A stretch of DNA of 36,223 nucleotides from Magnetococcales bacterium HCHbin5 (GTDB lineage: Bacteria; Pseudomonadota; Magnetococcia; Magnetococcales; Magnetaquicoccaceae). The notes beneath the pieces were generated by a model, which made no database searches, was not told the origin of the DNA, and saw only the letters and a list, made by a program, of their open reading frames with translations. Below, one piece after another: positions 25,041-33,369 of this stretch (the first letter of the stretch is position 1; the number at the start of each line of letters is the position of its first letter). Both the position numbers and the translations under genes were made by a program. The stretch covers positions 1 through 36,223 of the forward strand of contig PEAG01000036.1 of NCBI GenBank assembly GCA_002753505.1. The letters are read 5' to 3'.

Positions 25041-26831
25041 TTATTGCACAAGTATGGCTTCTGGATTACAGACTTCCGCACACATGCCGCAGTTGATGCA
25101 GACCTGCTGATCAATGACCCATGTCTCCGGCTTTTTGAGTGTGCCTTCGATGGCATCCACCGGGCAATAACGCTCGCAGATGGAACAGCCGGTACACTCC
25201 TTCTGGATGATGGTGTGGGTGATCAGTGCCTTGCACACCCCCCCCGGACATCTCTTGTCCTTGATGTGAGCGATATATTCGTCCCGGAAATAGTCCAGGG
25301 TGGTCAAAACCGGGTTGGGTGCTGTCTGCCCCAGACCACAAAGACTGGCCGTCTTGATCTGGGGAGCCAACTCTGCCAACAGATCCAGGTCGGACATCTC
25401 CCCTTCACCGGCACAGATCTTGTTCAACAGCTCCTTCATCCGCAAGGTGCCGATCCGGCAAAAGGTACACTTGCCGCAGGACTCCAGTTGGGTGAATTCC
25501 AGAAAATAGCGGGCCAAGTCCACCATACAGGCCTTTTCATCCATCACCACCATGCCACCGGAGCCCATGATGGCACCGGTGGCATTGATGGCCTCATACT
25601 CGATCGGCGTATCAAACATCGAGGCGGGAATACAGCCCCCACTGGGACCGCCCAACTGTACCGCCTTGAGGGGCCGTCCCGACTTGGAACCGCCTCCGAT
25701 CTCCTCCAGCAACTGGCGAATGCTCATGCCCATGGGAATCTCGACCAGGCCACCGCGGGCCACCGCACCGGCCAGGGCGAACACCTTGGTGCCCTTGCTC
25801 TTTTCGGTCCCGATGGCCGCGTAGGCGGCTCCACCATTGTTGATGATCCAGGCCAGGTTGGAGAGGGTCTCCACGTTGTTGATCACCGTCGGCTTGCCGA
25901 AAACCCCCTTGATGGCCGGAAAGGGCGGACGAATGCGGGGCATGCCCCGCTGCCCCTCGATCGAAGCCAACAGGGCCGTCTCTTCACCACAGACAAAAGC
26001 CCCGGCCCCCTCTTTGATTTTAAGGTCAAAGGAAAAATCCGACCCCAGAATATGCTTGCCCAGATAACCCGCCTGGCGGGCATCCGCCATGGCCTTGCCA
26101 AAATATTCCACCGCCAGGGGATACTCGGCCCGGATATAGGCATACCCCTTGCTGGCCCCGATGGCATAGGCGGCAATCAACATCCCCTCCAGAACATTGT
26201 GGGGATCGCCTTCCAACAGGGAACGGTCCATGAAAGCCCCCGGGTCCCCTTCATCCCCGTTGCAAACCAGATATTTCAAATCACCCGGTGCGGAACGGGC
26301 AAACCCCCACTTGATGGCGGTGGGAAAACCAGCTCCCCCCCGACCCCGCAGGTTGGAAATTTTGACCTCTTCGATCACCTGTTCCGGCGTCATGCCGGAG
26401 CGGATAATTTTTTCAATGGCCTGGTAGCCATTGCGGCTGCGATACTGCTCCAGCGAGGTGGGGTCCAACTGCCCCACATTGCGCAAGGCGATACGGGTTT
26501 GACGGGTCAGATAGCTGTTTTTTTCCGTCTCCGGGGCGGGCTGGTCGGTGGGATGGCTGCGGATCACGATACCATCCGGCTGGGGCGCGGCTCCCTGGTA
26601 GTAACGGACAATCTTGGGAATGTTTTTCTTGGTCACATTGCCATAGAGGGTGGACCAGCCGTTATGGGCAATCTCCACCATGACCTCCTGATGACACATG
26701 CCCAGGCAACCCACGTGACGTATGACGGCGGCGGGAAAACGTTTGACCAGGAGTTCTGTCACCTCCTTGGCCCCGGCCGCGATACCGCAGGTGCCCTCTC
26801 CAATCGTAATAACCATTGCTTGCTCGCTCAT
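25041..26831 (-). CDS. NuoF/HydB-like NADH-binding flavoprotein subunit
   Basis: A 596-residue subunit with the extended bifurcating-enzyme layout. Residues 1-80 are a thioredoxin-like 2Fe-2S domain (C15, C42, C46). The NADH/FMN core has GRGGAGFP (163-170), CNGDEGDPGAFMDR and CGEETALLASIEG. The NuoF 4Fe-4S motif is ESCGKCTFCRIGT with a distal SLCGLG. The C-terminus adds two ferredoxin motifs, CTGCSICERYCPVD and CINCGMCAEVCNPE. Complex I NuoF lacks both the N-terminal and C-terminal extensions, which are typical of HydB/HndC/StnB. Its ATG overlaps the nuoE-like stop (ATGA, 26828-26831). It likely oxidises or reduces NADH and passes electrons to the downstream gene's product. Confidence 0.9.
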   Translation of the reverse strand: MSEQAMVITIGEGTCGIAAGAKEVTELLVKRFPAAVIRHVGCLGMCHQEVMVEIAHNGWSTLYGNVTKKNIPKIVRYYQGAAPQPDGIVIRSHPTDQPAPETEKNSYLTRQTRIALRNVGQLDPTSLEQYRSRNGYQAIEKIIRSGMTPEQVIEEVKISNLRGRGGAGFPTAIKWGFARSAPGDLKYLVCNGDEGDPGAFMDRSLLEGDPHNVLEGMLIAAYAIGASKGYAYIRAEYPLAVEYFGKAMADARQAGYLGKHILGSDFSFDLKIKEGAGAFVCGEETALLASIEGQRGMPRIRPPFPAIKGVFGKPTVINNVETLSNLAWIINNGGAAYAAIGTEKSKGTKVFALAGAVARGGLVEIPMGMSIRQLLEEIGGGSKSGRPLKAVQLGGPSGGCIPASMFDTPIEYEAINATGAIMGSGGMVVMDEKACMVDLARYFLEFTQLESCGKCTFCRIGTLRMKELLNKICAGEGEMSDLDLLAELAPQIKTASLCGLGQTAPNPVLTTLDYFRDEYIAHIKDKRCPGGVCKALITHTIIQKECTGCSICERYCPVDAIEGTLKKPETWVIDQQVCINCGMCAEVCNPEAILVQ

Positions 26832-27394
26832 GCGTGTGCCTCCATTGCACTGCCACTCTCAACAGCGTCCCCGTCACCCGATTTTCCCGGCAGATGCTCA
26901 CCCACCGAGGCCGCATGCTTGGATAGAAACCGCTGGGCATCCGCTCCCTTCAAGTTGGGAAAGGCCTCCGTACCAACCACCATGACCGGAGCCAGACTGC
27001 AACATCCTATGCAGGCAACATTTTCAACCGTATAGCTGCCATTATCCGCCGTATCCTCTGCCTCATCCGTGATACCCAGGATGTGGCGCAGAGAGGTATT
27101 GACCCGGTCCGCACCGCTCACGTGACAGGCGGTTCCATGACACACCTTGATCAGGTGGCGTCCCACCGGCGTCAACCTGAACTGGGCATAAAAGGTCGCC
27201 ACACCGTACAGTTGGCTGGCATTGATCTCTGTGCCAGCCACCACAAGGTCCATCGCCTTGCGGGGCAAATAGCCATATTTTTTTTGGATGGATTGCAACA
27301 ACGGGACGGCAGCGGAAGAGTCTGAACCGATCTCTTGAATCCATTGCCGGATCAACTCCGGTTCCACCTTTGCTTCCAGGGATTGTTTGCTCAT
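26828..27394 (-). CDS. NuoE/HydC-like thioredoxin-fold 2Fe-2S subunit
   Basis: A 188-residue subunit. The four 2Fe-2S ligands are visible: C85 and C90 in CHGTAC, and C128 and C132 in CIGCC (C131 is a spare). The helical N-terminus with LLQSIQKKYGYLP and ASQLYGVATFYAQF are family signatures. About 25 residues at the C-terminus are a low-complexity tail (GKSGDGDAVESGS) absent from most homologues. It is the first gene of the operon, overlapping the next by 4 bases. ATG at 27394 has GGAG about 11 bases upstream. Known relatives serve as the electron relay next to NuoF in complex I, Hyd and Stn enzymes. Confidence 0.9.
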   Translation of the reverse strand: MSKQSLEAKVEPELIRQWIQEIGSDSSAAVPLLQSIQKKYGYLPRKAMDLVVAGTEINASQLYGVATFYAQFRLTPVGRHLIKVCHGTACHVSGADRVNTSLRHILGITDEAEDTADNGSYTVENVACIGCCSLAPVMVVGTEAFPNLKGADAQRFLSKHAASVGEHLPGKSGDGDAVESGSAMEAHA

Positions 27395-27727
27395 GCTCTA
27401 CATACTCCGAATAGGGCTCTGTCTTAAAGAGGCACATGGGGCCTTGAACAGCGACAACACAAGGGGACAAGCAGCGAGAGAGAGTAACAACGATGCCCAC
27501 CTCAGGGCAAAGGAAAAAATTGGCTTTGGCTGATCCGGAATCAAGCCAAACCACCCCATGCCGTCGGCAAAGCATGACTTCTGTGACTTTGCCATAATAA
27601 TGGGTGGACAAAAAGGGATCGACCCTCTATGATTCTATGGCTTTTTCCTTCGGTCGGGGGATGAAGGATCCAGACGGTTTCGACCCACTGCACCTATCAA
27701 CATTACATTAATCACCGGGAGAACGGA
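27395..27727. other. Divergent intergenic region (nuoE-like / ppk2)
   Basis: The 333 bases hold no supported gene; open frames here are antisense shadows. It carries a good plus-strand promoter for ppk2 (listed separately). The minus-strand promoter for the NuoEF/GltD-like operon must also be here, but no clear -35/-10 pair stands out. Confidence 0.6.
27605..27633 (+). promoter_or_regulatory. Sigma70-type promoter of ppk2
   Basis: TGGACA (27605-27610) and TATGAT (27628-27633) are exactly 17 bases apart, each with one mismatch to consensus. Transcription would start near 27640 and leave a leader of about 88 bases before the ppk2 start, which has a GGGAGA ribosome binding site. Confidence 0.65.
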
Positions 27728-28768
27728 ATGACGGACAATAAAGGAGCCAAGACTGGAGACAAATCTGAGGCGGATTCCAAGGAGGCGACAGTCGATGCAG
27801 CAGCAACCAAAGTGACCAGAGCGAGAACACCTGCGACCAAAACAACCACCGCCAAAGCGGCCGCGGCACCCGCAGCTGCGGCAGAGACAAAGGACGTTGA
27901 CAAAAAATCTCCCGCCCCCAAAAGAGAACCGGCTGTGGCGCGTGGCAAGAGTGAGGCAAACGAGATTGTCCTGGGTCGTGGTTCCAGCAGTGCCCAGCGT
28001 TCTGCAGCTCCCAAGGTCAAAAAGCTCAAAGAGGAGGAGTATCTGGAGCAGATCGCGCCCCTGCACATTGAGCTGGTCAAGATGCAGAACTGGGTCAAGG
28101 AGAATGGATTGCGGGTGGTGGCCCTCTTTGAAGGGCGGGATGCCTCCGGCAAGGGTGGTACCATCAAACGCTTTATCGAACACATGAATCCCCGTGGATG
28201 CCGGGTGGTTGCACTGGAAAAACCGACGGACAAGGAGAGAACCCAATGGTATTTCCAACGTTATGTGCAACATCTGCCCTCGGCCGGCGAGATTGTTCTG
28301 TGTGACCGCAGTTGGTACAACCGTTCCGGTGTGGAACGGGTGATGGGTTTCTGTTCCGAGGCGGAGGTGCGTGAGTTTCTCCGTGCAGTGCCTGAATTTG
28401 AGCGGATGCTGGTCAATTCTGGCATCATTCTGTTCAAGTTTTATTTCTCGGTCACCAAACAGGAGCAGCTGCGTCGTTTCAACAGCCGGATGGTGGATCC
28501 CCTCAAGCAGTGGAAACTGAGCCCGGTGGACAAAGAGTCCCAGGACAAGTGGGAAGAGTATACCAAGGCCAAGGAGGACACCTTTTTCTACTCCTCCACC
28601 GCCGAGTGCCCCTGGACCATCATCAAATCGGACGACAAAAAGCGGGCCCGGATTGAAGGAATCAAATATTTCCTCAGCCGGTTGGACTACAAGGACAAGA
28701 ACAAAAAGCTGCTGGACTATGACCACCGCATCGTACGGACCGTCCAGGAAGAGATGGGTATTGACTGA
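27728..28768 (+). CDS. ppk2: Polyphosphate kinase 2 (PPK2)
   Basis: A 346-residue PPK2. The kinase core (about 100-346) has Walker A GRDASGKGG (136-144), the DRSWYNRSGVERVMGF lid motif (193-208), RFNSRMVDPLKQWKLSP and TIIKSDDKKRAR, all standard for the family that transfers phosphate between polyphosphate and nucleoside diphosphates. The first about 95 residues are a low-complexity Lys/Ala/Thr-rich extension (KTTTAKAAAAPAAAA), resembling histone-H1-like or granule-associating tails and not required for catalysis. Class and direction (GTP/ATP synthesis) are not certain from sequence. GGGAGA precedes the ATG. A CHAD polyphosphate-binding protein is encoded elsewhere in the window. Confidence 0.93.
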   Translation: MTDNKGAKTGDKSEADSKEATVDAAATKVTRARTPATKTTTAKAAAAPAAAAETKDVDKKSPAPKREPAVARGKSEANEIVLGRGSSSAQRSAAPKVKKLKEEEYLEQIAPLHIELVKMQNWVKENGLRVVALFEGRDASGKGGTIKRFIEHMNPRGCRVVALEKPTDKERTQWYFQRYVQHLPSAGEIVLCDRSWYNRSGVERVMGFCSEAEVREFLRAVPEFERMLVNSGIILFKFYFSVTKQEQLRRFNSRMVDPLKQWKLSPVDKESQDKWEEYTKAKEDTFFYSSTAECPWTIIKSDDKKRARIEGIKYFLSRLDYKDKNKKLLDYDHRIVRTVQEEMGID

Positions 28769-28812
28769 TCCAACCGCTTGACTGGCCGCCAGAGACCATC
28801 ATCTCTGCAAAA

Positions 28813-28844
28813 AATGGGAAGGGTGCCTAGTCACCCTTCCCATT
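28813..28844 (-). terminator. Intrinsic terminator-like hairpin, T-run on the minus strand
   Basis: AATGGGAAGGGTG (28813-28825) pairs perfectly with CACCCTTCCCATT (28832-28844) over 13 bases with a 6-base loop. Read on the minus strand, the stem is followed by a run of T (plus-strand A-run 28809-28814), the layout of a Rho-independent terminator. On the plus strand no T-run follows. It lies between two plus-strand genes. Confidence 0.55.
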
Positions 28845-28917
28845 GGGTGGTGAGAGCGGCCTTGCGCGTTTTCACCTCTTCTGACGTGTAGCAGTAACAT
28901 GGAACGGGAAATCTATC

Positions 28918-29631
28918 ATGGCTAAACAATCCGCCTCTCTTGGCATCGTTCAGTCTATTGTCGGTTCTGGGCTCTATACCGTTGATAATCAAAAAAAGGG
29001 CAATCCGCCGCTCCCGGGCAAGCCCCTGGTGACGTTGTCGCGTGTTTATGGCACCCCTGACGTGGAGACCGCTCAACTGCTGGCGGACCGCTTGGCCGTA
29101 CAGCTTTACGATCGCAAGTTGCTGGATGCCATCTTCAAGGAGGCCAAAGGGGACAAACATTTGCTGGAACGCCTGGATGAACGGGTGACCTCGCTGGTCG
29201 ATGACATGGTGCATGCCTTTTTTTCCAAAAAAAGCACCAACAAGGATTCCTATTTTCGCTATATGGCCAAAATCATTGTGGGTATTGGACCTTCCGGCGG
29301 TGTCATCGTCGGTCGGGGTGCCCATCTGTTGCTGCCGGAGCGGGCTGCTTTCCGGGTACGGTTGGACGGTTCCGTGAAGGCCTGTACCAGGCGGTTGATG
29401 GCGGAAAAGGATATGAAAAAGTCCGAGGCCGAAAAAGAGATTATCAAAACCAACAAGGAGCGGGAGAAATTTAACGCGGATGTGGAAAAACGCTTTCCTG
29501 GACGGGTGTCCGGTTATGATCTGGTGTTGAACACGGATCTCTACACGCCGGAGCAGATGGTTCGGATCATTGTGGCTGCCATGCAGGAGGCCGGTTTCCA
29601 GATACCGCCGGTGCAGCCCGCAAAGGCATAG
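28918..29631 (+). CDS. Cytidylate kinase-like family protein
   Basis: A 237-residue protein related to the cytidylate kinase-like family (P-loop kinase fold). It shows VTLSRVYGTPDVETAQLLADRL followed by YDRKLLDAI, then IVGRGAHLLLP and RVRLDGSVKACTRRLM, the order seen in the family. The phosphate loop is degenerate: SRVYGTPDVET has no Gly-Lys-Ser/Thr, so nucleotide kinase activity is doubtful. A YDLVLNTDLYTPEQM tail matches the family's end. The start at 28918 has only GGGAAA as a weak ribosome binding site. The lipB-nudix gene begins 11 bases after its stop. Confidence 0.72.
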   Translation: MAKQSASLGIVQSIVGSGLYTVDNQKKGNPPLPGKPLVTLSRVYGTPDVETAQLLADRLAVQLYDRKLLDAIFKEAKGDKHLLERLDERVTSLVDDMVHAFFSKKSTNKDSYFRYMAKIIVGIGPSGGVIVGRGAHLLLPERAAFRVRLDGSVKACTRRLMAEKDMKKSEAEKEIIKTNKEREKFNADVEKRFPGRVSGYDLVLNTDLYTPEQMVRIIVAAMQEAGFQIPPVQPAKA

Positions 29632-29642
29632 GATAGCCGGGT

Positions 29643-30842
29643 GTGACCCGCTCTGTTCAGTGGTGTCGTTACGATCTGCTGGGGTATGAAGCAGCGTGGG
29701 CATTACAGAAAGAGCGGGTAGCCTCCCTGCTTCAGCACCCTCCCGCTGGAGAGGGGATCGCGCAGACACACTCGTCGGGTGAAGCAGGGCAGCCGCCGAA
29801 CCCTCTCTTGGCCGATCAGTTAATCTTGTTGGAACACCCCCCGGTCTACACCATTGGCCGTTCCGGTCATCGGCGCGATATTCTGGATTTAAATCCCGGC
29901 CACTCCCCCATTCCGGTGGTTGAGACCGACCGGGGTGGCCAGGTGACCTATCATGGGCCGGGCCAGTTGGTGGTTTATTTTATCCGCGATTTGCGACCCC
30001 ACGCTTTGACCTCTGTCCGCTCTCATGTCCATCGGCTGGAGGAGAGTGCCATCCAAACCCTTGCTCTCTTTGGCGTCACGGCCCACCGTGATCCCAAACA
30101 TCCGGGTGTTTGGGTCGGTGAGGCCAAGATCGGGGCCCTGGGGATACGGATTGACCGAGGCGTAGCCTATCATGGCATCGCCATCAACCGTGCCCCCGAT
30201 TTGCGTCCTTTTGTCGGCATTGTACCTTGCGGTTTGGTCGGCCGTTCGGTGACTTCGCTGGCTGAGCTGGGCATACCGGTTTCCAGAATGGCGTTGGAAG
30301 CGGCCTTCCTGCACGCCTTTGGTGCTGTGTTTGGTATTCACCATTTTTTTCCCCCTCTGACGGCTCTTGCTGCCCGACAGGAGGGGGCCAAAGAGTCTCT
30401 CATGATAACGACACCCCTGATTGCAGCTGATATTCTGATCGAAATGGTTGATCGTCCTGATCGCCCCATCGTTCTGATTGAACGTCAAAACCCCCCGTAT
30501 GGGTGGGCGGTGCCCGGTGGATTCATGGAGGTGGGAGAACGATTGGAGCGCACGGCCATTCGGGAAGCCGCCGAAGAGACCTCCCTGGCGGTCACGCTCA
30601 AGGCCCTGCTGGGCATCTATTCCGCCCCTGGCCGTGATCCGCGTTTTCATGCGGTTACAGCTGTCTATGTGGCAGAGGCGACAGGGACACCCAAAGCCGC
30701 CGATGATGCCAAAAATATTCGCCTCGTGACCATGGATGCCCTGCCCACCCAATTGGCGTTTGACCATGATCTGGTCTTTGCAGACTACCGGGCCTTTCGG
30801 GAAAATGGCTCTGTTGCCCCGTTAAGAGAGGGAGATGAATGA
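29643..30842 (+). CDS. lipB: Fusion of octanoyltransferase LipB and a Nudix hydrolase
   Basis: A 399-residue single frame. Residues 1-240 are LipB, which moves octanoyl from ACP to lipoyl domains: TDRGGQVTYHGPGQL (96-109), the catalytic Lys in AKIGALGIR (K162) and catalytic Cys in IVPCGL (C196). An insert at 33-55 (PAGEGIAQTHSS...) interrupts the usual N-terminus. Residues 255-390 are a Nudix domain with the box GFMEVGERLERTAIREAAEE (293-312); Ser replaces the usual Gly after EE. The segment GWAVPGGFMEVGE suits ADP-ribose or nucleotide sugar hydrolases. LipB is usually stand-alone, so the fusion is unusual. GTG start at 29643 after AGGA. Its stop overlaps the htrA start (ATGA, 30839-30842). 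Confidence 0.88.
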   Translation: MTRSVQWCRYDLLGYEAAWALQKERVASLLQHPPAGEGIAQTHSSGEAGQPPNPLLADQLILLEHPPVYTIGRSGHRRDILDLNPGHSPIPVVETDRGGQVTYHGPGQLVVYFIRDLRPHALTSVRSHVHRLEESAIQTLALFGVTAHRDPKHPGVWVGEAKIGALGIRIDRGVAYHGIAINRAPDLRPFVGIVPCGLVGRSVTSLAELGIPVSRMALEAAFLHAFGAVFGIHHFFPPLTALAARQEGAKESLMITTPLIAADILIEMVDRPDRPIVLIERQNPPYGWAVPGGFMEVGERLERTAIREAAEETSLAVTLKALLGIYSAPGRDPRFHAVTAVYVAEATGTPKAADDAKNIRLVTMDALPTQLAFDHDLVFADYRAFRENGSVAPLREGDE

Positions 30843-32227
30843 AAAGGTGCAAGCGCAACACCCTGTTCGGGTTGGCGGGCCTGCTGAGTATCGGTTTGTG
30901 GATGGGGGGGGTAGTGACCAGCCAGGCGGGTTCCACGCTGCCCACCCTGCTGAATGGCCAGCCCATGCCCACCCTGGCAGACATCATAGAGCCGGTCATT
31001 CCAGCCGTCGTCAACATTGCCACCAGCACCCGCATTCAGGTGCCGGAACACCCGTTGCTTTCTGACCCCTTTTTCCGACAATTTTTCAACCTGCCCAAGC
31101 AGAGAGGCGGACGAGAGCGGGAACAGAAAAGCCTGGGCTCCGGGGTGGTGGTGGATGCCAAAAAGGGTATTATTCTGACCAATCAGCATGTGATCGACAA
31201 AGCGGATCAGATTACCGTCACCCTCCGGGATGGCCGTTCGATCCAGGCCAAGCGGGTCGGTGTGGATACGGCCACGGATATTGCCGTCATTCAGGTGCAG
31301 GCGAAAAATCTGCAGCAGATCCCGTTGGGCAACTCCGACCTGTTGCGGGTGGGAGATTTTGCAGTGGCCATCGGCAATCCGTTTGGATTGGGGCAGACCG
31401 TCACCTCTGGCATCATCAGCGCGTTGGGACGGAAAGGGTTGGGGCTCAAGGGGTACGAAGATTTTATCCAGACCGATGCCTCCATCAATCCGGGCAACTC
31501 GGGGGGGGCGTTGGTCAATCTGCGGGGTGAGTTGATCGGCATCAACACGGCCATTTTGGCCCGTGGCGGCGGCAATGTGGGGATCGGATTTGCCATTCCG
31601 GTCAATATGGCGCAGCGCATCATGGAGCAGTTGGTCCAGTTCGGGGAGGTCAAACGGGGTGTCCTGGGCATTCAATCCCAGGATTTGACGCCGGAGTTGG
31701 CAGAAGCCTTTGCGATCTCTGCCAAGGAGGGGGCGGTGGTGGCCATGGTGATCCCGGGCTCACCGGCTGAAAAGGCGGGTTTGAAGCGGGGCGATGTGAT
31801 CACCAAGGCCAACGGCCATCCGGTCCACGGAATGGCGGATCTGCACAATACGGTCGGTCTCTCCCGCACGGGGGAGCAGATTGTGTTGGAGTTGATCCGG
31901 GATGGGGTCACCCAGCAGGTGGCTGTGGTCATTGCCGAACCGGAACAACTGGTTTATGAAGGGGAACAGATAGACCCCCGTTTGCAGGGTGCCGCGTTGG
32001 AAGATCCGGACAGTTCAGAAAACAACGGAGGGGTTCATGTGGTCTCGGTCGAACCCGACAGCGTGGCGTGGACGGTAGGATTGAGGGCGGATGATCAGAT
32101 CATATCGGTCAACCGGCGGGCGGTGCAGTCGTGCCGGGAGTTGAAGGCGATCATGAAAAGGGTCAAAAACAAGCTGCTGCTCAATATTCATCGGGGCGGC
32201 GAAAATTTATTTATTCTGGTGCGTTGA
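30839..32227 (+). CDS. HtrA/DegQ-type periplasmic serine protease
   Basis: A 462-residue DegP/DegQ family protease with a signal peptide (1-30, LLSIGLWMGGVVTSQAG). The catalytic triad is visible: H117 in TNQHVID, D147 in TDIAV and S221 in GNSGGAL. Two PDZ domains follow (about 270-355 and 385-460), with GVLGIQSQDL and the GSPAEKAGLKRGD loop. It degrades or refolds misfolded envelope proteins. The gene overlaps lipB-nudix by 4 bases and has GGGAGATG as ribosome binding site. The active-site serine loop is encoded across a run of eight G (31501-31508). Confidence 0.93.
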   Translation: MKRCKRNTLFGLAGLLSIGLWMGGVVTSQAGSTLPTLLNGQPMPTLADIIEPVIPAVVNIATSTRIQVPEHPLLSDPFFRQFFNLPKQRGGREREQKSLGSGVVVDAKKGIILTNQHVIDKADQITVTLRDGRSIQAKRVGVDTATDIAVIQVQAKNLQQIPLGNSDLLRVGDFAVAIGNPFGLGQTVTSGIISALGRKGLGLKGYEDFIQTDASINPGNSGGALVNLRGELIGINTAILARGGGNVGIGFAIPVNMAQRIMEQLVQFGEVKRGVLGIQSQDLTPELAEAFAISAKEGAVVAMVIPGSPAEKAGLKRGDVITKANGHPVHGMADLHNTVGLSRTGEQIVLELIRDGVTQQVAVVIAEPEQLVYEGEQIDPRLQGAALEDPDSSENNGGVHVVSVEPDSVAWTVGLRADDQIISVNRRAVQSCRELKAIMKRVKNKLLLNIHRGGENLFILVR

Positions 32228-32265
32228 GTCGGACAAACCGGTCCTGGGCAGGTGGGGGAGAAGCG

Positions 32266-33369
32266 ATGCAGAGAAGAGTCTTTCTTAAAAAGGGTTTGGT
32301 GGGTGGTGGTGCAGTTGCGGCGGCTGTTGCCCTGCCTGAGGCAACCCTGGCAGAGGGCCCCATTCACTGGAAAATGGCGACCACCTGGCCCAAAAATTTT
32401 CCTGGTCTGGGTACCGGGGCCAATTATCTGGCCTCGCTGATCGAAGAGATGAGCGGGGGTCGTCTCAAGGTCAAGGTGTATGGTGACAAGGAGTTGGTGG
32501 GGGCCTTTGAGGTGTTTGATGCCGTTGCCCGTGGCACGGTGCAGATGGGTCATGGTGCGGCCTACTACTGGAAGGGCAAGCATCCCGCCACCCAATTTTT
32601 TGCCTCTGTGCCCTTTGGTTTGACCGCCCAGGAGATGAACAGTTGGTTGTATCATGGGGGTGGGCTGGCTTTGTGGACGGAGTTGTATGAGCCGTTCGGC
32701 TTGATTCCCAGCCCGATAGGCAACACGGGGGTCCAGATGGGGGGATGGTTCAACAAGGAGATCCGGTCGGTTGCTGATTTGCAGGGGTTGAAAATGCGCA
32801 TTCCCGGCCTCGGTGGCGAGGTGCTGAAGCGGGCGGGTGGCACACCGGTCAGCCTGCCGGGGGGTGAAATTTTTCTGGCTTTGCAGTCGGGTGCGATTGA
32901 TGCGACAGAGTGGGTTGGTCCTTACAATGATTTGGCCTTTGGCCTCCACAAGGCTGCCAAGTTTTATTATTATCCTGGCTGGCATGAACCGGGCACGACG
33001 TTGGAGGGGTTGATCAACAAAAAGGCATTTGAGGCGTTGCCCAAGGATCTGCAATCGATTGTGTTGAATGCCTGCAAAGTGGCCAACCAGGATATGCTGG
33101 CGGATTTGACGGCGCGCAACAACGATGCCCTGGCCCAGTTGGTCCAGCAGTCGGCCCATGGCAAGGAGGGCCATGGCGTTCGGGTGTTAAAGTTCCCGGA
33201 CGATGTCTTAAAAAAATTGCGCACCCTCTCCGAGGAGGTGGTGGCCGAGGTGGCAACCTCCGATGCCATTTCCCAAAAGGTCTATCAATCCTACAAGGGG
33301 TTCCGGGAAAAGGTGGCGGCTTGGCATGTCATTTCGGAGCAGGCCTATTTGAACGCCAGGACCTTGTAG
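32266..33369 (+). CDS. TRAP transporter solute-binding protein (DctP family), Tat-exported
   Basis: A 367-residue periplasmic binding protein. The N-terminus RRVFLKKGLVGGG... is a twin-arginine signal with a hydrophobic segment ending at about residue 30 (TLAEG). MATTWPKNFPGLGTGANYLA, GGRLKVKVYGDKELV, GTVQMGHGAAYYWKGK, LKMRIPGLGGEV and IDATEWVGPYNDL are DctP-family signatures, close to the branch binding 2-oxo acids such as pyruvate (TakP-like). GGGGGAG precedes the ATG at 32266. No DctQ or DctM membrane subunits are present, so it is an orphan in this window. The unknown secreted protein starts directly after its stop codon. Confidence 0.88.
   Translation: MQRRVFLKKGLVGGGAVAAAVALPEATLAEGPIHWKMATTWPKNFPGLGTGANYLASLIEEMSGGRLKVKVYGDKELVGAFEVFDAVARGTVQMGHGAAYYWKGKHPATQFFASVPFGLTAQEMNSWLYHGGGLALWTELYEPFGLIPSPIGNTGVQMGGWFNKEIRSVADLQGLKMRIPGLGGEVLKRAGGTPVSLPGGEIFLALQSGAIDATEWVGPYNDLAFGLHKAAKFYYYPGWHEPGTTLEGLINKKAFEALPKDLQSIVLNACKVANQDMLADLTARNNDALAQLVQQSAHGKEGHGVRVLKFPDDVLKKLRTLSEEVVAEVATSDAISQKVYQSYKGFREKVAAWHVISEQAYLNARTL

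Noticed and set aside
24921-27035. A 704-codon plus-strand open frame opposite the NuoF/NuoG-like genes
   Set aside because: Despite its length it shows no domain, and the minus strand encodes conserved cofactor motifs throughout.
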